This document shows positions 53,392-64,000 of a DNA stretch of 64,000 nt, piece by piece. The notes under the pieces were generated by a model. That model was not told the origin of the DNA and ran no database searches. It was given only the letters and a program-made list of their open reading frames with translations. The stretch comes from Lysobacter changpingensis (GTDB lineage: Bacteria > Pseudomonadota > Gammaproteobacteria > Xanthomonadales > Xanthomonadaceae). The DNA lies in the NCBI RefSeq assembly GCF_017308985.1, contig NZ_JADWPE010000002.1:620001-684000 (forward strand), given 5' to 3'. The translations under genes and the position numbers were made by a program. Each line of letters begins with the position of its first letter. Within the stretch, counting starts at the first letter, position 1.

Positions 53392-54708
53392 TCAACGCGG
53401 CAAACGGAACGGCCCCCAGGCCGGCTCACGCACGTCCCCATCCGCCAGCACCAGGCGCTGGCGCACCCGGCCGTCGGACGAAACTGCGTAGAGCACGCCC
53501 CGGCGGCCCTCGCGCGCAGCATAAAGGATCATTGCCCCATTGGGTGCAAAGCTCGGCGACTCATCGAGGGATCCGGGCGAAAGTGTGCTCCATCGCGCAC
53601 CCCCGAGGCTGCTGTCCATCAGTGCGATGCGGTAGTTGTTGCCGCTGCCCTGGGCCGTGGCGATCTTCTTGCCGTCGAAGGACACGCTGGCGCTGGCGTT
53701 GTAGCTGCCCTGGAAGGTCACGCGCGTGGCGCTGCCGCCGCTCGACGGGACCGAGTAGATCTGCGGACGCCCGCCGCGGTCGGAGGTGAAGTAGATCGTG
53801 CTGCCGTCCGCGCTCCACGTCGGCTCGGTGTCGATCGCGAAGTGGTTGGTCAGCTGGGTCAGGTTCTTGCTGCCCAGGTCCATCACGTAGATCTCCGGAT
53901 TACCCGTGCGCGACAGCGTCAGCGCGAGGCGACGACCGTCCGGCGAGAACGACGGCGCGCCATTGATGCCGCGGTACTTGGCGATCAGCTCGCGCGCGCC
54001 GGTGGAGATGTTCTGGATGTAGATCGACGAATTGCCGCCTTCGAAGCTGACGTAGGCCAGGCGGTTGCCGTCCGGGCTCCACGACGGCGACAGCAGCGGT
54101 TCGGGCGAACGCACCACCGTCTGCGGATTGAAGCCGTCCGAATCGGCGACCATCAGCGCGTACTGCGCACCGCGGCCGGAGCCGGTGGCGGTGACGTAGG
54201 CGATGCGGGTGAAGAACGCGCCGCGCACGCCGGTGATTTTCTCGTACACGGCGTCGGCGATCTGGTGCGCGACGTCGCGCATCGCGTTGGCGCGGGCGGT
54301 CAGCGCGAAGCCGAGCAGGCGCTGCTGCTTGGCAACGTCGAACAGTTCGTACTCGACGCGGAAGCTGCCGGCGCCTGCATCGAGCACGCGGCCCACGACG
54401 ATGTAGTCCTGGTTGAGCGCGCGCCACGTCGGGTAGTTGATCTCGCCGCCGCGGGTCGGCTTCTCGACGATGTCGTTGACCGGCAACGGACGGAACTGGC
54501 CCGAACGCGCCAGGTCGGCGGTGACCACCTGGGCGACATCGGTCTGCGGGGCCGTCGCGCTGCCTTGGTAGGGCATCGGCACGACGACGATCGGCATGGC
54601 CGCGGCGTTGCCGCCGACGATGTCGATCTCCAGCCCTTGCTGGGCCAGGGCGGACAGGGGCAGCAGGAGGGCGAGCAGCGAGGCCAGCCAGGCGAGGGAT
54701 CGTTTCAT
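53392..54708 (-). CDS. tolB: Tol-Pal system periplasmic protein TolB
   Basis: A 438-residue protein with a signal peptide to about 22 ([16 protein letters not shown]). The N-terminal TolB domain (about 23-165) is followed by a six-bladed propeller built from [50 protein letters not shown] and [12 protein letters not shown] repeats. It shuttles between Pal and TolA. The ATG at 54708 (MKRSLAW) follows an ACTGGAG site. It lies 166 bases after tolA. Confidence 0.96.
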   Translation of the reverse strand: MKRSLAWLASLLALLLPLSALAQQGLEIDIVGGNAAAMPIVVVPMPYQGSATAPQTDVAQVVTADLARSGQFRPLPVNDIVEKPTRGGEINYPTWRALNQDYIVVGRVLDAGAGSFRVEYELFDVAKQQRLLGFALTARANAMRDVAHQIADAVYEKITGVRGAFFTRIAYVTATGSGRGAQYALMVADSDGFNPQTVVRSPEPLLSPSWSPDGNRLAYVSFEGGNSSIYIQNISTGARELIAKYRGINGAPSFSPDGRRLALTLSRTGNPEIYVMDLGSKNLTQLTNHFAIDTEPTWSADGSTIYFTSDRGGRPQIYSVPSSGGSATRVTFQGSYNASASVSFDGKKIATAQGSGNNYRIALMDSSLGGARWSTLSPGSLDESPSFAPNGAMILYAAREGRRGVLYAVSSDGRVRQRLVLADGDVREPAWGPFRLPR

Positions 54709-54874
54709 CGGCACTCCAGTCATCAATCCAGTCGGTCGTCGGATCGGCGCAGGTCAATCCGTTCAGCTTTGTAATTGTTAACGCCGGGAGGTGAACGCCG
54801 CCTCAAGCTGAACCCCGCCGCGCCGCGAACCGTCGCGGCCGGGCCCGCTTGGCGCCGGGCCACCGTCGGCGGCC

Positions 54875-55846
54875 TCAGCGATCCTGGGCCGTGAAGTTCA
54901 GCGTCAGGTTGCGGGCGAACACGGATTCGAAGCCGGCGTACGGCAAGGGCTGGGCCTTCAGGACCGCCGCCTCGATCGAACGCCGGCCCTGCTCGTCGTA
55001 AGCGCAGGGCGAGGACACTTCGGCGCTCATCACCTGTCCGCCCGGCAACTGGCGGATCAGCAGCGTGCAGCGCGCGCCGACCGGCACCGTCTCCGGGCGC
55101 GTCCACTTGGCGAGGATGGCTTCCTGCAACGCCGCGGCATAGCGGGCCTTGAGGCCGGTGTCCGTGCCGTTGTTGCCCGGCGGCGGGCTGGCGGCATCGC
55201 TGCCGCTGCTCGGCTCGGTCTCGGACGACTGGCGCGCGCGCACGTCGGCGATCTGGCGCAGGCGCTGCTCGGCGAGATTGGCCTCACGCGCGGCCTGCTC
55301 GCGCTTCTTGCGGATCTCGGCGAGCTTGCGTTCCCGCTCCTGCGCCTGTTGTTCGGCCAGGCGGCGCTGCTGCTCGACTTCCTGCTGGCGCTTCTGTTCG
55401 GTCAGGTCGACCTGTTCCTGCTTGCGCTTGAGCTCCTGCGCCTTCTTCTCTTCGGCCGGAGTCGGGGTCGGCGTTTCGACGACCGCTTCCTGGTTCTCGG
55501 TGTCGGGCACCGGGATGAAGTCCTGCGCTTCCTGCTGCGGCGGCGCGACGGCGTCCTGCGGCGCGGGTTCGGGCAGCGGCTGCGGCAGCGGCGCGACGTC
55601 TTCGGGTTCGGGCGGCGGCGGGATCTCCTCCTCGACCGGCTTCGGGCGATCGCGCAGCGTGCGCTGCATCGCCGGCGACAGCGCGTTGGCGTCGATAAGC
55701 TCGGCCGCCACGGGCGATCCAGCCACCGACACCGGCGCCGTGGAACGGGTCCACAGCAGGCCGATGAACATCAGGCCGAACAGCAGCGCGTGCAGCAGCA
55801 GCGCCGCGATGACCGCCTGCGTGGTGTCTGCGCGCGATTCCCGCAT
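54875..55846 (-). CDS. tolA: Cell envelope integrity protein TolA
   Basis: A 323-residue inner-membrane protein spanning the periplasm. Membrane helix at about 10-32 (AVIAALLLHALLFGLMFIGL), Pro/Glu-rich stretch at about 60-120, a long charged helical domain at about 120-215 (KRQQEVEQQRRLAEQQAQER), and the C-terminal TolA domain at about 235-323 (RYAAALQEAILAKW, IRQLPGGQV, PYAGFESVFARNLTLNF) that contacts TolB/Pal. It overlaps tolR by one base. Confidence 0.95.
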   Translation of the reverse strand: MRESRADTTQAVIAALLLHALLFGLMFIGLLWTRSTAPVSVAGSPVAAELIDANALSPAMQRTLRDRPKPVEEEIPPPPEPEDVAPLPQPLPEPAPQDAVAPPQQEAQDFIPVPDTENQEAVVETPTPTPAEEKKAQELKRKQEQVDLTEQKRQQEVEQQRRLAEQQAQERERKLAEIRKKREQAAREANLAEQRLRQIADVRARQSSETEPSSGSDAASPPPGNNGTDTGLKARYAAALQEAILAKWTRPETVPVGARCTLLIRQLPGGQVMSAEVSSPCAYDEQGRRSIEAAVLKAQPLPYAGFESVFARNLTLNFTAQDR

Positions 55847-56307
55847 CAGCGGCGTCCCTGGGCGGCCTTCTGCGCGGCCTGGTCCGGCTGGCTCATCAGG
55901 CCGACCTTCTTGACGTTGGCGCCCTGCAGCAGCACCAGCGCGTCCATGACCTTCTGGTAATTGGCCTTGGCGTCGCCGGCGACGAAGACGGCCACGTCGG
56001 GATTCTGCGACACGATGCCGCGCACCTTCGCCTCGAGCGTCTGCGCCGACACGGCCTCGTTGCTGCCGGCCTTCACCGTCAGGAAGTAGTTGCCGGCGGC
56101 GTCGACGCTGACGATCACCGGATCCTTCTTCTCCTGGATCGACTTGGCGTTGGACTGCGGCAGGTCGATGTCCACGCCCAGGTTCAACAGGGGGGCGGTG
56201 ACCATGAAGATGATGAGCAGCACGAGCATCACGTCGATGTACGGCACGACGTTGATCTCGGCCTTGAGCTTGCGCTTGCGATGGCGGCGCGCGGTGATTC
56301 CGGCCAT
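55846..56307 (-). CDS. tolR: Tol-Pal proton-channel subunit TolR
   Basis: A 153-residue ExbD/TolR protein. The single membrane helix INVVPYIDVMLVLLIIFMV at about 18-38 contains the proton-carrying Asp. The periplasmic domain has VDIDLPQS and YQKVMDALVLLQGANVKKVG, which binds peptidoglycan. The start at 56307 is 92 bases after the tolQ stop, and the 3' end is coupled to tolA. Confidence 0.95.
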   Translation of the reverse strand: MAGITARRHRKRKLKAEINVVPYIDVMLVLLIIFMVTAPLLNLGVDIDLPQSNAKSIQEKKDPVIVSVDAAGNYFLTVKAGSNEAVSAQTLEAKVRGIVSQNPDVAVFVAGDAKANYQKVMDALVLLQGANVKKVGLMSQPDQAAQKAAQGRR

Positions 56308-56399
56308 GGGCTACCTCGGTTGGCCCGGCGCGTCAGCGACCAGGGCAAGAAGATTGAAGCGTCCGCACGCCCAGGTGCGGGTTCCTGCGGGGGCCCGCA

Positions 56400-57185
56400 T
56401 CACGCCTCGTCGACCTGCCGTTGCAGGATCGAGGAGAACTCCTCGGAGAACGCGTCGTAACGCACCGCGATGCGCTCGACCTTGGTCGCGAAGCGGTTGT
56501 AGGCCCACACCGCCGGGATGGCCGCGAACAGGCCCATCGCGGTGGCGACCAGCGCCTCGGAGATGCCCGGCGCGACCGTGGCGATCGTCGCTTCCTTCAT
56601 GTTCGCCAGGCCCTGGAACGAAATCATGATGCCCCACACCGTGCCGAACAGGCCGACGTACGGGCTGATCGAACCGACATTGGCGAGGAATTCGAGGTTG
56701 TGTTCCAGCCCGTCGATCTCGCGCGAACCGGTGGCGCGCATCGCACGCTGGGCGCCTTCCAGCTGCATGCGGCTGTCGGCGCCGCGACGCTGGCGCAGGC
56801 GGCTGAACTCGCGGAAGCCGGCTTCGAAGATCGCCTCCAGGCCGGAGATGTCGCGATTGCGCTCGGTGGCGCCGGCATAGAGCTTGGACAGCTCGGCGCC
56901 GGACCAGAAGCGCTCCTCGAAGTGGTCGGCCTCGCGCGCCGCGCGATCGAGCACGCGCTTCTTGCGGAAGATGATCACCCACGAGGCGATCGAACCGAAC
57001 AGCAGCAGCAGCATCACCAGCTGCACCGGGATGCTCGCGTGCAGCACCAGGGTCAGCAGGTTGAGGCTGTTGTCGCCGGCGGCGCCGGCGGTCACGGCCT
57101 GCGCGGCGTTGGCCGCGGCGTTGGCGGCGTCTTCCGGAAGGGCCTCGACTGTCGTGGCCTGCAGCGCGGTCAGCAGTGGCGTCAT
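56400..57185 (-). CDS. tolQ: Tol-Pal proton-channel subunit TolQ
   Basis: A 261-residue MotA/TolQ/ExbB protein. Three membrane helices are visible: about 50-70 (IPVQLVMLLLLFGSIASWVI), about 165-188 (SPYVGLFGTVWGIMISFQGL) and about 200-222 (PGISEALVATAMGLFAAIPA). It has a slightly long Ala-rich N-terminus (about 40 residues) before helix 1. The cytoplasmic loop carries the usual charged helix. CGGAGAA before the ATG is a good ribosome site. It follows ybgC by 88 bases. Confidence 0.95.
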   Translation of the reverse strand: MTPLLTALQATTVEALPEDAANAAANAAQAVTAGAAGDNSLNLLTLVLHASIPVQLVMLLLLFGSIASWVIIFRKKRVLDRAAREADHFEERFWSGAELSKLYAGATERNRDISGLEAIFEAGFREFSRLRQRRGADSRMQLEGAQRAMRATGSREIDGLEHNLEFLANVGSISPYVGLFGTVWGIMISFQGLANMKEATIATVAPGISEALVATAMGLFAAIPAVWAYNRFATKVERIAVRYDAFSEEFSSILQRQVDEA

Positions 57186-57273
57186 GCTTGGTTCTCCGTG
57201 CCCGTCGAGCGGGACTGTCTGAACGTGTGTCTTTAACGTACGTATGTCGTTGCGGGGTCGATCCGGGACGCTC

Positions 57274-57710
57274 TCAGCGCGGCCGTTCGAGCGCCTTGAG
57301 CTCGTCCAGCAGCGGCGAGGGAATCCCGCGCGGGCGGAAGCCGCCGGCATCGAGCGCCGCCACGCGCACCTGCGCGGTCAGCAGCACCTCATCGCCACGG
57401 CGGACGGTCTGCGCGAACACCGCGCTCGCGCGGCGGCATTCGGTCAGTTCGACTTCCACCGCCAGCGCGTCGTCCAGGCGCGCCGGCTTGAGGAAATCGA
57501 TCTGCATCGCGCGCACCGCGAACACCAGATCGTGCTCGCGCCGCAGCAGTTCCTGGCCGTAGCCGTGGGCGCGCATCCATTCGGTCCGGGCGCGCTCCAT
57601 GAAAGCCAGGTACTGCGCGTGATAGACCACCCCACCCGCGTCGGTATCTTCCCAATAGACGCGTGTCGGCCAACTGAACGTCACCCCAACCGTCGGATCG
57701 ATCGCCACGC

Positions 57711-57714
<4 letters not shown>
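57274..57714 (-). CDS. ybgC: Tol-Pal-associated acyl-CoA thioesterase YbgC
   Basis: A 146-residue hot-dog fold thioesterase. The catalytic signature is [20 protein letters not shown], with the nucleophilic Asp in DTDAGG, followed by [11 protein letters not shown]. It usually heads the tol operon, as here. No ATG precedes the domain; the GTG at 57714 overlaps the ruvB stop by four bases (GTGA), with GAGGGG just upstream. A second GTG two codons later (57708) has better ribosome-site spacing. Confidence 0.9.
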
Positions 57715-58739
<1,025 letters not shown>

Positions 58740-58743
58740 TGAA

Positions 58744-58889
58744 GGCCGGGATTCGGGACTCGGAATTGGAGATTCGACGCGAGGATCATCAGGCGATTGT
58801 AAGCAACCCGCCGCGGCAGTGCCGGTCGAATCCTTGCATCCCAACGAGCCGGCGATCCCGAATCCCGAATCCCGGATCTCCAATCCCGG
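58744..58889. repeat. GATTCGGGA-type inverted repeats between kup and ruvB
   Basis: 58744-58775 contains GGCCGGGATTCGGGACTCGG and then AATTGGAGATTC. 58854-58889 carries the opposite strand of the same motif (GATCCCGAATCCCGAATCCC, then GGATCTCCAATCCCGG). The two arms are imperfect reverse complements and are internally made of short GGGATTC units. They fill most of the 153-base spacer. Confidence 0.65.
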
Positions 58890-58892
58890 TGC

Positions 58893-60812
58893 TCAGATCT
58901 CCACCTGCGCCCCCAGCTCCACCAGCCGGTTGCCCGGAATCCGGAAGAAGCCCGTCGCCGGCGCGGCGTTTCGGTGCATGAAGGCGAACAGGCGGTCGCG
59001 CCAGATCGGCATGCCGCGATGGCGGCTGGCGACGACCGTCTCGCGGCTGGCGAAGTAGGTCGTGTCCATCGGGTCGAAATAGGTGCCGCCGGCGTCGCAC
59101 GAGCGCATCAGCGCAAGCGGCACGTCGGGCACTTCCATGAAGCCGAAGCGGATCAGCACGCGGTAGAAGTCCTCGCCCGCGATCGACTCGATCTTCAGCC
59201 GTTTCTCGCGCGGCGCGTACGGGATGTTGAGCGTCTCCACCGTCAGGAACACGTTGCGCTCGTGCAGCACCTTGTTGTGCTTGAGGTTGTGCAGCAGCGC
59301 GTGCGGCACCACGCCCTTGTCGGCGGTCATGAAGATCGCCGTGCCCGGCACGCGCACCGGCGGCGCCAGCATCAGGCCGGGAATGAAGGTATCCAGGCCG
59401 ATGCCTTCCTTGCGCACCTCGTCGTGCAGCAGCTCGCGGCCCCGGCGCCAGGTGCGCAGCAGGGTGAACACGACCACGCCCAGCAGCAGCGGGAACCACG
59501 CGCCGTCCAGGAACTTCGCGCCGTTGGCGACCACGAAGCCCACGTCGACGATGAAGAACACCAGGCACAGCGGCAGCACCCAGGTGCGCCAGCGCGGCCA
59601 CAGCGCGCGCGCGACCAGCGCCAGCAGCAGCGTGTCGATCAGCATCGTCGCCGACACGGAGATGCCGTAGGCCGTCGCCAGCGCCGTGGAACTGCGGAAG
59701 GCCAGCACCACCACCAGCACCGCCACCATCAGCAGCCAGTTGATGCCGGGGACGTAGATCTGGCCGATGGTCTCGCGCGAGGTGTGCTTGATCTGCATGC
59801 GCGGCAGGAAACCCAGTTGCATCGCCTGTCTCGCCACGGAGAACGCGCCGGTGATCACCGCCTGCGACGCGATCACCGCCGCCATCGTCGCCAGCACGAT
59901 CATCGGATACAGCGCCCATGGCGGCACCGCCTCGAAGAACGGGTTCTTCACCGCCTCCGGATGCGCCAGCACGAACGCACCCTGCCCCAGGTAGTTCAAG
60001 GTCAGGCACGGCAGCACGAGGAAATACCACCCATGGCGGATCGGGCGTGCGCCGAAGTGGCCCATGTCGGCGTACAGCGCCTCGCCGCCGGTCACGGCCA
60101 GCACCACCACGCCGAGGATCATCACCGACAGGCCGCCGTGCTCCATGAAGAAGCGCATGCCCCACATCGGGTTCAGCGCGGCCACCACGGCCGGCGCCTT
60201 GACGATGTTGTAGATGCCGATCGCCGCCAGCGACAAGAACCACAGCAGCATCACCGGACCGAACACGCGGCCGACCTTCTCGGTGCCGAAGCGCTGCGCC
60301 AGGAACACCAGCACCAGGATCACCACCGACAGCGGCACGATGAAGCGGTGCAGCCCGGGCGCGGCGACTTCCAGGCCTTCGACCGCGCCCAGCACGGTGA
60401 TCGCCGGCGTGATCACACTGTCGCCGAAGAACAGCGACGCGCCGAAGATGCCGAGGATGCCGACCACGTACGCCGACCGCGAGCCCTTCGCCAGCGTGCG
60501 CTGGGCCAGCGCCATCAGCGCCATGATGCCGCCTTCGCCCTGGTTGTCGGCGCGCATGATGATGGTCACGTACTTCGCGGTGACCACGATCATCAGCGCC
60601 CAGAACACCAGCGAAAGCATGCCCAGCACCGTCGCTTCGTCCACGACCATGCCCAGTTGCTGCGCGAAGTGCGGCGAGAACGCTTCCTTCAGCGTGTACA
60701 GCGGGCTGGTGCCGATGTCGCCGAAGACGACGCCGACTGCGCCGACGATCAGGCTGGCAAGTCCCTGCTTGCCATGGCCATGGCTGCGCGGATCGGATGC
60801 GGAATGGGACAT
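58893..60812 (-). CDS. kup: Low-affinity potassium transporter Kup
   Basis: A 639-residue K+/H+ symporter. The N-terminal [20 protein letters not shown] is the KUP signature. Twelve membrane helices fill about 20-440 ([37 protein letters not shown]), and a soluble C-terminal part follows (about 450-639). The gene lies between ruvA and ruvB on the same strand. There is no K+-sensing riboswitch visible in the 52 bases before its start. Confidence 0.95.
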   Translation of the reverse strand: MSHSASDPRSHGHGKQGLASLIVGAVGVVFGDIGTSPLYTLKEAFSPHFAQQLGMVVDEATVLGMLSLVFWALMIVVTAKYVTIIMRADNQGEGGIMALMALAQRTLAKGSRSAYVVGILGIFGASLFFGDSVITPAITVLGAVEGLEVAAPGLHRFIVPLSVVILVLVFLAQRFGTEKVGRVFGPVMLLWFLSLAAIGIYNIVKAPAVVAALNPMWGMRFFMEHGGLSVMILGVVVLAVTGGEALYADMGHFGARPIRHGWYFLVLPCLTLNYLGQGAFVLAHPEAVKNPFFEAVPPWALYPMIVLATMAAVIASQAVITGAFSVARQAMQLGFLPRMQIKHTSRETIGQIYVPGINWLLMVAVLVVVLAFRSSTALATAYGISVSATMLIDTLLLALVARALWPRWRTWVLPLCLVFFIVDVGFVVANGAKFLDGAWFPLLLGVVVFTLLRTWRRGRELLHDEVRKEGIGLDTFIPGLMLAPPVRVPGTAIFMTADKGVVPHALLHNLKHNKVLHERNVFLTVETLNIPYAPREKRLKIESIAGEDFYRVLIRFGFMEVPDVPLALMRSCDAGGTYFDPMDTTYFASRETVVASRHRGMPIWRDRLFAFMHRNAAPATGFFRIPGNRLVELGAQVEI

Positions 60813-60864
60813 GATGGGGATCGGCAGGAAGATGGCACCGGAGCGCGTGGCCCCGGTGCGTGCG

Positions 60865-61455
60865 TCAACGAAGCGCGGACTTTAGCGCTTTGCGGATGAT
60901 GGCGGCAGCGTCGTCGCCGGCTTCGGTCGCCTCGCGCGCCATGCGCGCGGCCTCGGCGGGCTTGTAGCCCAGTTGTTGCAGGGCGATGACCGCTTCGCTC
61001 TGCGGATCGGCCGCCGCGCCCGGCGTGCCCAGCGTCGCGCCGACGCCGGCGAGGTCGGCCGCGCGATCGCGCAGTTCCACGACCATGCGCTCGGCGGTCT
61101 TCTTGCCGATGCCCGGAATGCGCGTCAGCGCGGTGATGTCGCCGGCCTGCACCAGGCGGGCGAACTCGTCGACCGACACGCCCGACAGCACCGCCAGCGC
61201 GATCTTCGCGCCGATGCCGGACACCTTCTGCACGTCGCGGAACAGCCGGCGCTCGCCCTCGCGCAGGAAGCCGTACAGCGACACGCTGTCCTCCTTCTGC
61301 GCGTAGTGCGTGAACAGCGAGACTTCGCGGCCGAGGTCCGGCAGGTCGTAGAAGGTGCTCATCGGCGCCTCCAGCTCGTAGCCGACGCCGTTGACGTCGA
61401 CCACCAGCCAGGGCGGCTGCTTCATGACGAGCATGCCTCTCAGGCGTCCAATCAT
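60865..61455 (-). CDS. ruvA: Holliday junction-binding protein RuvA
   Basis: A 196-residue tetrameric protein that binds four-way junctions and loads RuvB. The start [12 protein letters not shown], the acidic-pin region, the helix-hairpin-helix motifs [15 protein letters not shown] and [18 protein letters not shown], and the C-terminal RuvB-binding domain ([19 protein letters not shown]) are present. It overlaps the ruvC stop by four bases. Confidence 0.96.
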   Translation of the reverse strand: MIGRLRGMLVMKQPPWLVVDVNGVGYELEAPMSTFYDLPDLGREVSLFTHYAQKEDSVSLYGFLREGERRLFRDVQKVSGIGAKIALAVLSGVSVDEFARLVQAGDITALTRIPGIGKKTAERMVVELRDRAADLAGVGATLGTPGAAADPQSEAVIALQQLGYKPAEAARMAREATEAGDDAAAIIRKALKSALR

Positions 61456-61979
61456 GCTCCACGTCTCCGCAACAATGCCGTCGAAAGCCCCGTGCGCGCG
61501 GCCGTGGCGCTCATGTGGGCATGGGTAAGCGCGATCGCCAGCGCATCGGCGGCGTCGGCCTGCAGTTTCATGCCGGGAAGATTCAGCAGCAGCCGCACCA
61601 TGTGCTGGACCTGCTCCTTGTCGGCGGCGCCGCGCCCGACCAGCGACTGCTTGATCACGCGCGGCGCGTACTCGTTGACCGGCAGGCGCCGGCGCACGAC
61701 GGTCGCCAGCGCCGCGCCGCGCGCGTGGCCGAGCTTCAGCGCCGAGGTCGCCGACTTCGCCATGAACACCGTCTCGATGGCGACCTGCTGCGGCTGCCAC
61801 TGGTCCAGCAGCGCTTCCAGTCCGTCGCACAGCAGACCCAGGCGCGAGGGGAAATCCTCGGCCTCCAGCAGCACCAGCGCCTGCGCGTGCACGAAGGTGC
61901 AGCGCCCGTCCGGGGCGACGTCGATGACGCCCACGCCGGTGCGCTGCGAGCCGGGATCGATGCCCAGGATGCGGATCAC
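61452..61979 (-). CDS. ruvC: Holliday junction resolvase RuvC
   Basis: A 175-residue RNase H-fold endonuclease. Catalytic acids are in [12 protein letters not shown] (first Asp), [13 protein letters not shown] (Glu), and [16 protein letters not shown] (C-terminal Asp pair). The start is a GTG at 61979 that gives the canonical [10 protein letters not shown]. It is 28 bases after yebC and coupled to ruvA. Confidence 0.96.
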   Translation of the reverse strand: MIRILGIDPGSQRTGVGVIDVAPDGRCTFVHAQALVLLEAEDFPSRLGLLCDGLEALLDQWQPQQVAIETVFMAKSATSALKLGHARGAALATVVRRRLPVNEYAPRVIKQSLVGRGAADKEQVQHMVRLLLNLPGMKLQADAADALAIALTHAHMSATAARTGLSTALLRRRGA

Positions 61980-62007
61980 GGGGTGGTTGGCCTGCGCCGA
62001 CGCAAGG

Positions 62008-62736
62008 TCAGGCGTAGGCGCCCTCGTCGAGATCGGCGTTGGAATAGACGTTCTGCACGTCGTCCATGTCTTCCAGCCAGCGCAGCAGCTTCACGACCTG
62101 CTGCGCGGTTTCGCCGGCCACGGCGATGTCGTTGTCGGCGCGCATCGTCACTTCGGCGATGTCGGCGGTCAGGCCGGCGGCCTCCATGGCCGACTTCACG
62201 CCGGCGAAGGCGTCCGGGGCGGTGATCACGTCGATGGCACCGTCGTCGTAGACGACGACGTCGTCGGCGCCGGCGTCGATGGCGATCTCGGTGATCTTCT
62301 CCTCGTTCGCGCCGGCGGCGAAGGACAGCACGCCGAGCTTCCGGAACATGAAGGACACCGAGCCGTCGGTGCCGAGGTTGCCGCCGAACTTGCCGAACGC
62401 GTGGCGCACGTCGGCCACGGTGCGGACCTTGTTGTCGGTCAGGCAGTCGACGATCACGGCGACCCCGCCCGGGGCGTAGCCCTCGTAGCGGATCTCCTCG
62501 TACTCGACGCCTTCCAGCTCGCCGGTGGCCTTCTTGATGGCGCGCTCGATCACGTCCTTGGACATGTTGACCGCCAGCCCCTTGTCGATGGCGGCCCGCA
62601 GGCGCGGGTTGCCCGACGGATCGCCGCCGCCGCTGCGCGCGGCCACGCCGATCTCGCGGATCACCTTGGTGAAGATCTTGCCGCGCTGCGCGTCCACCGC
62701 GTTCTTGCGCGCTTCGATGGAGGGACCTCTGCCCAT
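62008..62736 (-). CDS. yebC: YebC/PmpR-family regulator
   Basis: A 242-residue TACO1-like protein. The start [20 protein letters not shown] with FTKVIREI is characteristic (many family members begin MAGHSKW; this is the shorter variant). [39 protein letters not shown] and [15 protein letters not shown] follow. Members are reported as transcription regulators or as translation factors for proline-rich stretches. It heads the yebC-ruvC-ruvA unit. Confidence 0.92.
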   Translation of the reverse strand: MGRGPSIEARKNAVDAQRGKIFTKVIREIGVAARSGGGDPSGNPRLRAAIDKGLAVNMSKDVIERAIKKATGELEGVEYEEIRYEGYAPGGVAVIVDCLTDNKVRTVADVRHAFGKFGGNLGTDGSVSFMFRKLGVLSFAAGANEEKITEIAIDAGADDVVVYDDGAIDVITAPDAFAGVKSAMEAAGLTADIAEVTMRADNDIAVAGETAQQVVKLLRWLEDMDDVQNVYSNADLDEGAYA

Positions 62737-62774
62737 GGAATCGTCCGGCTCAAAACGTGTCGAAGCGCGGAATT

Positions 62775-63425
62775 TTACCTGATCGGGCCCGACGTGCCGC
62801 GCGCCTCGAAGCGGCCCTCGCGGAAGAAGCCGACGGCGAGCCGGACGGCCTCGGGCGAGAACAGCAGGCCGGTGTGGCTGGTCGGGATCACGACGTGGTC
62901 GGCGAGCCCGGGCAGGCGGGTTTCGTCGACCGCGACGGTGCCGTCGTTCTCGCCGTCGAAACGGCCGAAATAGCGGCCCAGCCCCAGCGGAGTGCGGCCG
63001 GCGACCACGCCGACCTCGGTCCGGCCGCGCCATGGCTGGCAGCCGGTCCGCAGCAGCCGGGCGCTGCGGCCCAGGTATGGCGCGCTCCACGAGTGCCCGG
63101 CGAGCCGGTCCGCCGCCGCGCTGCCGCGCAGGGGCGAGCCCAGGCAGACCACGCGGGCGACCGGCAGGCCGGAGTCGCGCTCCAGCGCGGTCAGGGTCAC
63201 CAGCCCCCCGAGGCTGTGGGCGAGCACGTGCGCCGGCCGCTGCCGCAAGCGTTGCGCCAGGCGCGGGACGGCGGCTTCGGGGCCGCCCGCGATCGTGGGG
63301 TAGCCGAAGACCTCGGGCGTGAAACCGCTGGCGCGGAGGTGACGGGCGAGCCACTGCATCGACAGCCTCGGCATCCAGAGGCCGTGGATGAGGACGACGT
63401 GGCGGATGTGGCTGGGGTCGGTCAT
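62775..63425 (-). CDS. Alpha/beta-hydrolase (esterase/lipase-like)
   Basis: A 216-residue single-domain hydrolase without signal peptide. [10 protein letters not shown] gives the oxyanion strand, [14 protein letters not shown] the nucleophile elbow with Ser in [13 protein letters not shown] a candidate acid and SHTGLLFS the catalytic His. The ATG at 63425 gives [11 protein letters not shown]; the upstream frame runs through a repeat and is rejected. It is 38 bases upstream of yebC on the same strand. Substrate unknown. Confidence 0.85.
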   Translation of the reverse strand: MTDPSHIRHVVLIHGLWMPRLSMQWLARHLRASGFTPEVFGYPTIAGGPEAAVPRLAQRLRQRPAHVLAHSLGGLVTLTALERDSGLPVARVVCLGSPLRGSAAADRLAGHSWSAPYLGRSARLLRTGCQPWRGRTEVGVVAGRTPLGLGRYFGRFDGENDGTVAVDETRLPGLADHVVIPTSHTGLLFSPEAVRLAVGFFREGRFEARGTSGPIR

Positions 63426-63828
63426 GGGGGCATGGTGCCCGATGGGGTGTTGCTTTGGCTTTCCTGTCGCTTGGGCGTCTCCGCGCGCTCGAGGCTCTCC
63501 CGCGTTTGAGCCCCTCTCCCTCCGGGAGAGGGGTTGGGGTGAGGGTCGGGACAAGCGATGCAACGATGCAGCTGCCGCCCTTGTAGCCCGGGTAAGCGAA
63601 GCGCACCCGGGCCAACGTCTCCGATGGTGCTGCTCCCGGTGCGTCCTAGGCCTTAACTGGCCAGAAAGGTTAGGTAGCCAGAAAGGCTGAGGTGCTCCAC
63701 TTCACCCTCCCCAACCCTCCCCTGCATTCGCAGAGGAGGGAGCTTCAAGCCCTTTTCCCTACGGAAGGCATTCGAGTGGGGAGCGGACAAGCGGTGCAAC
63801 GACGCTGCCGATGCCCGCTTCCGAGCAG
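63426..63828. other. Repeat-rich intergenic region at the right edge
   Basis: No gene is supported in these 403 bases. They contain a perfect hairpin CCCCTCTCCC-TCC-GGGAGAGGGG (63511-63533), a TTGTAGCCCGGGTAAGCGAA element (63581-63613) shared with 21981-22010, a second hairpin built on CCCTCC...GGAGGG (63715-63739), and a near-identical 20-base direct repeat (63549-63568 and 63785-63804, 18 of 20 bases). Confidence 0.65.
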
Positions 63829-64000
63829 CTACCCTAAACGCCGCAGAATGAACTCATGGTCGCGCGTGTTTCCGACCACGAAGTCGTAAGCTCCCACCCG
63901 CTCGAACCCATGCCGCGCATAGAACCGCTGCGCGCCGAAGTTTTCGCTCCACACGCCGATCCACAGCGTGCGCGGCCCGTCGCGCAGCAGCCACGCCAGC
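63829..64000 (-). CDS. GNAT-family N-acetyltransferase, C-terminal fragment
   Basis: The last 56 codons are visible before the window ends. The translation contains LWIGVWSENFGAQRFYARHG, the acetyl-CoA-binding helix and the N-x-x-A-x-x-F-Y signature of GNAT enzymes, then FERVGAYDFVVG and the ending DHEFILRRLG. Substrate cannot be inferred; the N-terminal two thirds lie outside the window. Confidence 0.85.
   Translation of the reverse strand, partial: LAWLLRDGPRTLWIGVWSENFGAQRFYARHGFERVGAYDFVVGNTRDHEFILRRLG

Overview
The window is high-GC chromosomal DNA from a gammaproteobacterium. The gene content and order (complete pilGHIJ-chpABC next to gshB-tonB, yebC-ruvC-ruvA-kup-ruvB-ybgC-tolQRAB-pal-cpoB-queE-queC-tRNA-Lys, relA, recQ, hrpA) and the GC-rich codon use suggest the Xanthomonadaceae/Lysobacteraceae, probably a Lysobacter-like genus. 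That placement is inference from content, not from a marker search. There is no rRNA, CRISPR array, prophage, transposase or insertion sequence. About 60 protein genes and one tRNA are supported.

Layout, left to right. 0-6 kb: the edge of a two-component system, small membrane proteins, and house-cleaning/biotin genes (mazG, cysQ-nudE, bioA-rsmE). 6.5-19.7 kb: a minus-strand Chp chemosensory operon read pilG, pilH, pilI, pilJ, chpA, chpB, chpC, followed by a translationally coupled NagX-like membrane acyltransferase. ChpA is a 2130-residue hybrid kinase, and ChpB looks like a methylesterase that has lost its catalytic residues. 20-22 kb: gshB and a TonB protein. 22-28.5 kb: tsaB, a small unknown, a DinG/YoaA helicase, and PBP1B with a TPR lipoprotein in the same operon that may be its activator. 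28.6-45.3 kb: a two-domain glycosyltransferase, a TPR membrane protein, relA, two tandem secreted paralogues, hrpA, dps, recQ, a GtrA protein, two GFA enzymes and a polytopic membrane protein of glycosyltransferase-C appearance.

45.3-50.3 kb is the least ordinary part: long non-coding gaps, a tandem pair of unrecognised paralogues (46084-47047), HU, a secreted unknown, a YHYH/Excalibur mini-protein, and a secreted protein joining a TolA C-terminal-like domain to a TonB C-terminal domain. 50.4-62.7 kb is the conserved tRNA-Lys / queuosine / Tol-Pal / Ruv block on the minus strand, with kup inserted between ruvA and ruvB. The right edge holds a small hydrolase, a repeat-rich gap and the end of a GNAT acetyltransferase.

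Functionally, the Chp operon would control type IV pilus twitching, with the neighbouring TonB protein probably linked to it. Tol-Pal, PBP1B and its lipoprotein maintain the envelope. RuvABC, RecQ and DinG serve DNA repair. Dispersed GC-rich hairpin repeats of several families mark many intergenic spaces. Several plus- and minus-strand genes (bioA, recQ, queE, perhaps tonB) have a -10-like hexamer 6-8 bases before the ATG, suggesting leaderless mRNAs. Gene assignments come from reading the translated sequences and recalled family knowledge; no database search was run.
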